Source of the DNA: Bacteroidota bacterium
GTDB lineage: Bacteria; Bacteroidota; Bacteroidia; NS11-12g; UBA955
Length of the DNA: 43,760 nucleotides
Assembly (NCBI GenBank): GCA_016868785.1
Contig: VGFS01000016.1
Location: 1-43,760 of the forward strand
Direction: 5' to 3'
Numbering within the stretch: position 1 is the first letter of the stretch; every line of letters begins with the position of its first letter. A model generated the notes under the pieces. The model was not told the origin of the DNA, made no database searches, and saw only the letters and a list, made by a program, of their open reading frames with translations. The position numbers were made by a program, and so were the translations under genes. Below are positions 35,833-41,922 of this stretch, in pieces.

Positions 35833-37545
35833 TTAGAAGATTGAAATTGCCAAGCCGCCCATCAACGTTAGGCCATAATTGGGGAAGCCATACCACATTT
35901 GATATTGGTTACCCAACAAATTACTGCCTTGAAGCCATACACGACCCTTGCCGTTAATCCGGTAATCCACACGGGCATGAAGATCCAAAAAGCCTTTAAT
36001 CTCAGTCGTACGGGCGTTGCCATTCACGTAAATTTGATTTCTACGTTTGCTCATACCATCAATTCCTGCATTTAGTTCCAAGTTTTTCCCAAAAGTGTAA
36101 CTGCTGTTTACGCTGTAGGTGAAACCCGGTAAGTGCCAAGCATAATCATTGCCCTGGTCTACGCTGTAATTTACCACTTTGGCATGGGCGCTCACTTTCA
36201 ATTTCTCCCCAAGGTGATATTTGATCATGGATCTGAAATAGACGCTGTTTACATGCGCATATATCATTTGGAGGCTCCCCAAACTGTCGTTCACCTTCTT
36301 ACCCAACGCATTGACTTCAACATTTGAAACCACCAAGCCATAATTCGAACTGCTGAAACCACCCATATCCAAGGCGAATTCTGCATTTTGTGTAATTTTT
36401 CCTTTGATACCCACAAACAAGTTCACCTCGTCGTAAGTGTTTTTTACCGCGATAGAATCCGCAAAAAAAGGCATCATAGCATTCAATCTACGGAAGCTAT
36501 TCTTTTTTAATCCACCATCAAGACCTCCGTATATATTCAAGTTTAACCCGGTTAATGTCTTTTCGAAATTCACATAAGGATTTATTTTGAACGCATTTTC
36601 ACTGGGCTTAGAATCTAAGGTTGATACATTATAGGTGGTAATTGCTCCAATTTTTAAATTGAGTTTTGTGGGCGCATGGGTGAATTGAACGTAAGGAAAA
36701 ACATCCACGAACAACTGTTGGTTGTGAGATTTCCCTTGGAATTTTTTAGGATCAAAAGCCTGAATCATATTGATATACGTACCGCTCAAATCCAAGCCCA
36801 ATCGGGTATTTTTAATGTTTTGCTTGAGGTTAACATAGCCACTGAGCTCATCTTCCTGCTGATTCATGTTGTTTTTGAATTCTTGCGCGGCAATACCCGT
36901 TTTAAAACTTGGCTTTTTTCCTGAGCCGATGTAGTCATAATCCACACCGAGACCATAATGCTCATTGATTCTTCCTGTGTTAAGTATACTGCGCTGTTCC
37001 AACGAAGTATCTTTACCAAAGAAATTACCAAAGAAACGATTGTAGAAAACTTTGGTCTCCAATCCGCTGCTTTGATAGTATTTGGCACCTTGCAACTGGA
37101 ATTTGTTGGTCGAAAATTCACGCAGAGAGTTGGGTGGGTTGGCCGACAAATGAAGTCCACTGAAATTGTAACTGTAGTTGGCGTTGGGTTTGTTCGACAA
37201 ATAGATTTCTCCCAATGTGTGTCCGTAGTTTCCACCGCCAATTCTCGTGTAGTTCGACAGGTAAGTTGAATCTGATACCCGATCTTTCAATTTTTCTGGT
37301 TGGATAGGGCGCGTGATTTTGCGCGTATTCCAAGCGAATTCAGGCGTTTCAAACTTGACATTGATTTTGGGATTCTCGGATCTCGGCACGATTGGGTCTA
37401 ACAGTAACTTGGATGCTGGAATTAATTTGGGCTCAAATTTGGTAGTAACCTGTCTGGAGGAATTGTCGATGCCCCCACGCCCCGGCTGCCCAAACAATGT
37501 GGCAGTTAATCCAAGGATTGCGCTGAATACAATTGCACTTTTCAT
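35833..37545 (-). CDS. Putative outer-membrane beta-barrel protein
   Basis: 570 residues from the ATG at 37545, where a signal peptide begins (KSAIVFSAILGLTATLFG). After a Pro-rich lead (KLLLDPIVPRSENPKI) the chain alternates polar and hydrophobic residues in long strands, with YTRIGGGNYGHTLGEIYL, GLHLSANPP and the closing strand GGLAISIF ending in Phe, as outer-membrane barrels do. No plug or TonB box can be recognised. It is followed by the SPOR gene. The role is unknown. Confidence 0.7.
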   Translation of the reverse strand: MKSAIVFSAILGLTATLFGQPGRGGIDNSSRQVTTKFEPKLIPASKLLLDPIVPRSENPKINVKFETPEFAWNTRKITRPIQPEKLKDRVSDSTYLSNYTRIGGGNYGHTLGEIYLSNKPNANYSYNFSGLHLSANPPNSLREFSTNKFQLQGAKYYQSSGLETKVFYNRFFGNFFGKDTSLEQRSILNTGRINEHYGLGVDYDYIGSGKKPSFKTGIAAQEFKNNMNQQEDELSGYVNLKQNIKNTRLGLDLSGTYINMIQAFDPKKFQGKSHNQQLFVDVFPYVQFTHAPTKLNLKIGAITTYNVSTLDSKPSENAFKINPYVNFEKTLTGLNLNIYGGLDGGLKKNSFRRLNAMMPFFADSIAVKNTYDEVNLFVGIKGKITQNAEFALDMGGFSSSNYGLVVSNVEVNALGKKVNDSLGSLQMIYAHVNSVYFRSMIKYHLGEKLKVSAHAKVVNYSVDQGNDYAWHLPGFTYSVNSSYTFGKNLELNAGIDGMSKRRNQIYVNGNARTTEIKGFLDLHARVDYRINGKGRVWLQGSNLLGNQYQMWYGFPNYGLTLMGGLAISIF

Positions 37546-37548
37546 GTG

Positions 37549-37571
37549 TGATACAAATATGTATGATACAA
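37549..37571. repeat. TGATACAA direct repeat upstream of barrel gene
   Basis: TGATACAA at 37549-37556 and 37564-37571, 15 bp apart, within 30 bp of the barrel gene start (minus strand). It may be an operator or part of the promoter; no exact TAnnTTTG is found here. The rest of this 176-bp divergent gap holds the rplU promoter. Confidence 0.25.
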
Positions 37572-37672
37572 TCATAGGGTTAACCACCTTTTTTGTTGGT
37601 GTCCAATAAATGAAACGAAAAAAGCCATCACTTCTTTATTGGGTCGATTTGATAGAAATTTTCCGAATAATG

Positions 37673-37703
37673 TTGTTGTGTTTGTTGAATTTTCTTATCT
37701 TTG
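37673..37703 (+). promoter_or_regulatory. Promoter of rplU-rpmA
   Basis: TTG at 37673-37675, then 20 nt, then TATCTTTG at 37696-37703: the best match in the window to the Bacteroidota promoter. The rplU ATG lies 18 nt downstream of the box. Confidence 0.6.
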
Positions 37704-37721
37704 CAGCCCAAATCACGGAAT

Positions 37722-38030
37722 ATGTACGCCATTGTTGAAATAGCCGGAAGGCAATACAGGGTAGAAGAGAACAAGCATCTTGTTGTCAATCGCCTACAAG
37801 CGGAAGCAGGCTCTACCATCGAGTTTAATAAAGTTTTATTGGTAGGTGGAGAGAAAATCAAAGTAGGAGCACCAACAGTTGCTGGAGCATCTGTTACAGC
37901 CACTGTTAAAGAACATGGCAAGGGTGACAAAGTATTGGTTTTCAAAAAGAAACGCAGAAAAAGTTACCAGAAGATGAACGGTTTCCGTCACTATCTGACA
38001 TTGTTGAAAATAGAAAGTATTAAAGCTTAA
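37722..38030 (+). CDS. rplU: 50S ribosomal protein L21
   Basis: 102 residues from the ATG at 37722 (MYAIVEIAGRQYRVEE); an earlier TTG lies inside the promoter box. Contains the L21 signature KKKRRKSYQKMNGFRHYLT near the C terminus and the usual IEFNKVLLVGG. Followed 14 nt later by rpmA, the standard pairing. Confidence 0.97.
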   Translation: MYAIVEIAGRQYRVEENKHLVVNRLQAEAGSTIEFNKVLLVGGEKIKVGAPTVAGASVTATVKEHGKGDKVLVFKKKRRKSYQKMNGFRHYLTLLKIESIKA

Positions 38031-38044
38031 TTTAAGTAAACGTC

Positions 38045-38302
38045 ATGGCACACAAAAAAGGTGCGGGTAGCACCAAAAACGGAAGAGAATCACACAGCAA
38101 ACGCCTTGGAGTAAAAATCTTCGGAGGTCAAGTAGTGAAAGCTGGAAATATCATCGTACGTCAGCGCGGTACCAAACACCATGCAGATGTGAACGTGGGT
38201 ATCGGTAAAGATCACACCTTGTTTGCATTGGCAGACGGTGTTGTGGTTTTCCGCAAAGGAAGAGAAGGTAGAAGCTTCGTTTCTGTACAGGGACAAGCGT
38301 AA
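38045..38302 (+). CDS. rpmA: 50S ribosomal protein L27
   Basis: 85 residues. [16 protein letters not shown] at the start and [24 protein letters not shown] are diagnostic. No N-terminal extension of the Firmicutes type that must be cleaved off. A terminator follows directly. Confidence 0.97.
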   Translation: MAHKKGAGSTKNGRESHSKRLGVKIFGGQVVKAGNIIVRQRGTKHHADVNVGIGKDHTLFALADGVVVFRKGREGRSFVSVQGQA

Positions 38303-38321
38303 ATCAAATATTTTTTCAAGT

Positions 38322-38350
38322 AAAGAGGGGAAGGCAACTTCCCCTTTTTT
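38322..38350 (+). terminator. Terminator after rpmA
   Basis: GGGGAAG and CTTCCCC stem with a GCAA tetraloop, then a T6 run. Its T tail shares bases with the -7 box of the next gene. Confidence 0.85.
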
Positions 38351-38357
38351 ATTTTTG
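38350..38357 (+). promoter_or_regulatory. TAnnTTTG -7 box before thioesterase gene
   Basis: TATTTTTG, exact consensus, 8 nt before the ATG at 38366; its first base is the last T of the rpmA terminator tail. Confidence 0.45.
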
Positions 38358-38365
38358 CACTAACA

Positions 38366-38884
38366 ATGACCACATTATCCCCCAAAACCCCCTCACATTC
38401 ATTCACCTTGATGAATGAAATTGTTTTGCCAAACGACACAAATACCCTAAACAACTTGATGGGAGGAAGATTGTTGCATTGGATGGATATTTGTGCTGCT
38501 ATCGCCGCTCAAAAACACAGCAATCACATTGTTGTAACTGCTTCTGTAGACAGTGTATCCTTCAAAGAAAGCATACGTTTGGGCGATGTTGTTACCCTCA
38601 AAGCATACGTAACTCGTGCGTTTAATTCTAGCATGGAAGTGTTTATTGAGGTTTTTGCTGAAAATTTACCCAAAGGGGAACGACTCAAATCCAATGAGGC
38701 CTACTATACCTTTGTGGCATTGGACTCGCGCCATAGGCCAGTGGCAGTGCCTCCACTACAACCTGAAACAGACATCGAGCAAGAAAAATATGTAGGCGCC
38801 CTCAGACGCAGGCAAGTTCGCTTAATCTTAGCCGGCAAAATGAAACCGGAAGATGCGCAAGAATTGAAAAATTTGTTTCTCTGA
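38366..38884 (+). CDS. Acyl-CoA thioesterase, YciA-like hotdog
   Basis: 172 residues. NDTNTLNNLMGGRLLHWMDICAAIAAQKH is the acyl-CoA hydrolase signature (N..G.L...D..A...A), followed by VTASVDSVSFKESIRLGD and the strand with NEAYYTFVALD. Hydrolyses acyl-CoA in the cytoplasm; chain preference unknown. Its stop abuts the stop of the convergent oxygenase gene. Confidence 0.88.
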   Translation: MTTLSPKTPSHSFTLMNEIVLPNDTNTLNNLMGGRLLHWMDICAAIAAQKHSNHIVVTASVDSVSFKESIRLGDVVTLKAYVTRAFNSSMEVFIEVFAENLPKGERLKSNEAYYTFVALDSRHRPVAVPPLQPETDIEQEKYVGALRRRQVRLILAGKMKPEDAQELKNLFL

Positions 38885-39832
38885 TTATTTGATTAATCCA
38901 ATTTCGCGCAATCGTTGAATTAAAAATTCCATGGCCGAGCAATCCTCATATTTCTTGGGGTTGTGCGCATCGATGCACTGAGGTAAACAATCCAATCTCA
39001 CCTCCGGTCTCGGATGTAGAAAGAATGGAATGCTGTATCGGGGCGTTCCCCAAAGCTCTCTAGGTGGATTCACAACCCTGTGTGTCGTGCTCTTGAGCAA
39101 ATCATTGGTCAATCGCTGCAACATATCGCCTACGTTTACTACAATGTGATCTTCCACCTCCGTAACGCCAATCCATTCGCCATGTTTATTTAACACCTCC
39201 AAACCATCGGCACTCGCACCCACCAACAAAGTAATTAAATTGATGTCTTCATGCTCCCCTGCGCGAATTGCATCCTTTGGATCTCCAGTAATGGGAGGGT
39301 AGTGGATGGCCCGCAATATGCTGTTGCCATATTTTACTTTGTTGTCGAAGTAAAATTCATCCAATTTCAAATGTAAAGCAATGGCTCTCAGCATTTGAAT
39401 ACCCGTCTCTTCCAACGCTTTGTATATGGCTTCGCCCGCATCATTGAATGCAGGTAATTCCGAAACCCATTTGTTTTCTGGGTAAGTGGGGACCTCAACT
39501 GTGGCTCCCTGGGTGTACTGGCCGAAATGCCAAAATTCTTTCAAATCACCGGCGTTGCGATTTTTTGCATGTTCTTTCCCAAAACCTGTGTAGCCCCGCT
39601 GACCGCCACCCTCACTATCATCATATTTCAATTTGACCGATTCAGGCAAATCGAAAAAGTTCTTGACCTGATCATACAAATCGGTGAGAATGTGCTGCGG
39701 TATTTCGTGATTTCTAATCGATACAAAACCAATTTGCTCATAGGCCTTGCCGAGGTCTCGAACAAACGCCAATTTTTGGTCGTTAGAACCATGGGTAAAA
39801 TCCGATAAATCAAGTTTGGGAATAGACTGCAT
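38885..39832 (-). CDS. Isopenicillin N synthase family 2OG-Fe(II) oxygenase
   Basis: 315 residues. Iron ligands His194 and Asp196 (GEHEDINLITLL) and His251 (STTHRVVNPP), plus the 2-oxoglutarate pair Arg265/Ser267 (RYSIPFF). The N-terminal DIOX_N part has YEQIGFVSIRNHEIP. Bacterial members of this family hydroxylate small molecules; the substrate is unknown and no biosynthetic cluster surrounds it. Confidence 0.85.
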   Translation of the reverse strand: MQSIPKLDLSDFTHGSNDQKLAFVRDLGKAYEQIGFVSIRNHEIPQHILTDLYDQVKNFFDLPESVKLKYDDSEGGGQRGYTGFGKEHAKNRNAGDLKEFWHFGQYTQGATVEVPTYPENKWVSELPAFNDAGEAIYKALEETGIQMLRAIALHLKLDEFYFDNKVKYGNSILRAIHYPPITGDPKDAIRAGEHEDINLITLLVGASADGLEVLNKHGEWIGVTEVEDHIVVNVGDMLQRLTNDLLKSTTHRVVNPPRELWGTPRYSIPFFLHPRPEVRLDCLPQCIDAHNPKKYEDCSAMEFLIQRLREIGLIK

Positions 39833-39868
39833 ACCGCGAATTTACTACAACGCGGTCAGTTATTATAC

Positions 39869-40102
39869 TTAAATAGAATGGTAAAGTTTAGAATCGCTCT
39901 CTTCTAAGATAATTGACAAGGTAGTAGGAGCAGGACTAATCATTAATACATCAAGGTCTGATGTGGTCTCATATAACTCATTCAAATAGTTCGACCAATC
40001 CGGGTTCTCAGCGATGTTTGCTTGGATATAATCTACAGTTTCAACTTCCGCTTCACCATAAAAATACAACAATAAATCTGACTGGGATAGTGGTTTTACC
40101 AT
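39869..40102 (-). CDS. Small acidic protein next to ECF sigma factor
   Basis: 77 residues from the ATG at 40102 (MVKPLSQSDLLLYFYGEAE); the frame is open 11 codons further. The N-terminal pattern of hydrophobic and acidic residues looks like the first helices of anti-sigma-type proteins (LLLYFYGE, then IQANIAENPDW), without zinc ligands. No membrane segment. It lies 44 nt after the sigma gene and has its own TATGTTTG box 17 nt upstream. The role as a sigma partner is inference. Confidence 0.55.
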   Translation of the reverse strand: MVKPLSQSDLLLYFYGEAEVETVDYIQANIAENPDWSNYLNELYETTSDLDVLMISPAPTTLSIILEESDSKLYHSI

Positions 40103-40119
40103 ATGGTTTGCTTTAACAA

Positions 40120-40127
40120 CAAACATA
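40120..40127 (-). promoter_or_regulatory. TAnnTTTG -7 box before small acidic gene
   Basis: Minus strand TATGTTTG, exact consensus, 17 nt before the ATG at 40102, in the gap after the sigma factor stop. It would give the small gene its own transcript. Confidence 0.35.
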
Positions 40128-40146
40128 TAACGCACCCAAAATCAGA

Positions 40147-40728
40147 TTATTTTACCCGCACTACACTTTTTTGCATCTTTTTTCTCAGATTGAGAATTGC
40201 GTAATGCATCCGTCCAATACAAGTATTGATGTTTGTTTCCGTCAGTGCGGCAATTTCCTTGAAACTCAAATCGGCGTATTGGCGTAAAATCAATACCTCG
40301 CGTTGATCCTCTGGTAGTTCGCGAATCCATTGTTTGAGAATTTCGATTTCATCTTTAGCCACCCGTTGATTCTCCTGGCTGCTAACACTGATTCCTAAGG
40401 CATCAAATACATCACGACCCTCAGTATCCACAACCACAGGCATGCGCTTGCGAGAGCGAATAGAATCGATACTCATGTTTCTCGCAATTCGTAAAGCCCA
40501 TGGCAAAAACTTGTCTTCGTGGTTGTACTTGCCATTTTGAATACTATGTATGACCTTGATAAAGGTCTCCTGGAAAATATCTTCAGCCAAATAACGGTCG
40601 CCAACAAGCAAATAAATGCTCGACAGAATACGAGTTCTGTGGCGCTTTAGCAAAGTTTCGAATGCTGCATTGTTACCGTCGATGTAACGCTTAATCAGCA
40701 CGCCGTCTGAGATCAATGGTGTAGTCAT
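40147..40728 (-). CDS. ECF RNA polymerase sigma factor
   Basis: 193 residues. Region 2 has DRYLAEDIFQETFIKVIHSI and FLPWALRIARNMSIDSIRSRKR; region 4 has LPEDQREVLILRQYADLSFKEIAALTETNINTCIGRMHYAI. It directs RNA polymerase to a special set of promoters. The start is supported by the strong Shine-Dalgarno AAGGAGGG 4 nt upstream, rare in this phylum. A small acidic gene follows. No transmembrane anti-sigma factor is adjacent. Confidence 0.93.
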   Translation of the reverse strand: MTTPLISDGVLIKRYIDGNNAAFETLLKRHRTRILSSIYLLVGDRYLAEDIFQETFIKVIHSIQNGKYNHEDKFLPWALRIARNMSIDSIRSRKRMPVVVDTEGRDVFDALGISVSSQENQRVAKDEIEILKQWIRELPEDQREVLILRQYADLSFKEIAALTETNINTCIGRMHYAILNLRKKMQKSVVRVK

Positions 40729-40732
40729 AATA

Positions 40733-40740
40733 CCCTCCTT
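40733..40740 (-). promoter_or_regulatory. Strong Shine-Dalgarno of the ECF sigma gene
   Basis: Minus strand AAGGAGGG, 4 nt before the ATG at 40728. At the other starts I checked in this window no comparable SD is found. Confidence 0.75.
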
Positions 40741-40804
40741 GCAGGTTAAAATGTGGTTTTAATAAAGCAAGTTTTTTGTTGAGTATTTTTTGACTTATAG
40801 GCGT

Positions 40805-40865
40805 TTTGGTTAGTATTCCAAACGTGAATGAATACAATAAATTTGGTAAATGCAAATTTTTACCA
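40805..40865. repeat. Two inverted repeats with 8-nt spacers upstream of the sigma gene
   Basis: TTTGG-N8-CCAAA at 40805-40822 and TGGTAAA-N8-TTTACCA at 40844-40865, with centres about 41 bp apart. They lie between fmt and the sigma gene. The second could be a weak fmt terminator or an operator; the equal spacers suggest regulator sites, which is inference. Confidence 0.35.
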
Positions 40866-40883
40866 TATAAACAACCAAAAAAA

Positions 40884-41789
40884 TCATTTTTTCAGTCCGT
40901 TCAGGAAATCCTTAGCCATCATTTTGGGCTTGCCTGAGGGTTGCAACGTCAATATTTCATAATCTCCATCTGTCAAATGGATGATTAAGCGCTTGTTTGA
41001 AATTTCAAAGCCCACATTCGCGTTTTGCGTGTCTTTGGCTACAATCCGACCTTTGATCAGTTTTAACTCGCCGTAGGGTGTTTTCATCCAGGCACCCGGA
41101 AGGGGCGATAATCCACGGAGTTTGTTGTGAAAATCTAAAATGCACATCGAAATCGACAATTCACAAAATTCTCGATCCAATTTTGGCGCAAATTTGATAT
41201 CCAACAAATTCGATTGGGGTGTGGTATGCCATTTTCCTTGCGAAATCAATCCCAACGTGTCAACCATAAGCTGTGCACCAATGTGCTTCATTCGGTCATG
41301 CAATTCCCCCACAGTTTCATTTTCTCCAATGGCTATTTCTCTCGAACTCACAATATCTCCCGTGTCAATTTCATGTTTGAGAAAAAAGGTAGTGACCCCA
41401 GTGGTAGTTTCGCCTTGTATTATTACATGATGTATTGGCGCAGCACCCCGGTAATTGGGCAACAATGAACCATGCAAATTCATTGTACCCATGGCAGGCA
41501 TACTCCAAACAACCTCTGGCAACATGCGAAAGGCAATCACCACGCCCAAGTCGGCCTGGTAACTTCTTAGGGATTCTATAAATGTGGGTGATTTTAAATT
41601 GGGTGGCAGTAAAATAGGAATACCTAAATCCATGGCAGCCTTTTTTACCGCACTTTCACTGATTTTTTGTCCACGACCAGCAGGTTTGTCAACCGCTGTA
41701 ACTACACACACGACCTCAAAACCCGCGTCCACAATGGCCAACAAAGATGTAGCTGCAAATTCTGGCGTTCCAAAGAAAACTATGCGCAT
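40884..41789 (-). CDS. fmt: Methionyl-tRNA formyltransferase
   Basis: 301 residues from the ATG at 41789 (MRIVFFGTPEFA); the frame is open 55 codons upstream but that part is not protein-like. Formylates initiator Met-tRNA. Catalytic residues Asn104 and His106 (MNLHGSLLPNYRGAAPI) and Asp142 (IDTGD) are in place. The C-terminal tRNA-binding part is complete. A TATCTTTG box lies 20 nt upstream. Confidence 0.96.
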   Translation of the reverse strand: MRIVFFGTPEFAATSLLAIVDAGFEVVCVVTAVDKPAGRGQKISESAVKKAAMDLGIPILLPPNLKSPTFIESLRSYQADLGVVIAFRMLPEVVWSMPAMGTMNLHGSLLPNYRGAAPIHHVIIQGETTTGVTTFFLKHEIDTGDIVSSREIAIGENETVGELHDRMKHIGAQLMVDTLGLISQGKWHTTPQSNLLDIKFAPKLDREFCELSISMCILDFHNKLRGLSPLPGAWMKTPYGELKLIKGRIVAKDTQNANVGFEISNKRLIIHLTDGDYEILTLQPSGKPKMMAKDFLNGLKK

Positions 41790-41809
41790 CTGTTGAGTGA
41801 ACTTTTTTA

Positions 41810-41817
41810 CAAAGATA
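41810..41817 (-). promoter_or_regulatory. TAnnTTTG -7 box before fmt
   Basis: Minus strand TATCTTTG, exact consensus and identical to the rplU box, 20 nt before the fmt ATG. Confidence 0.45.
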
Positions 41818-41922
41818 GGGGTCGATCGTGCAACCTGTGTGGTCTTGGAAATGTCTATTCGCAGAACCCATAGCCAAAAGCTGATCGAAATCACCGAAAT
41901 TTGTTTAAAACCAACCCTGGTA

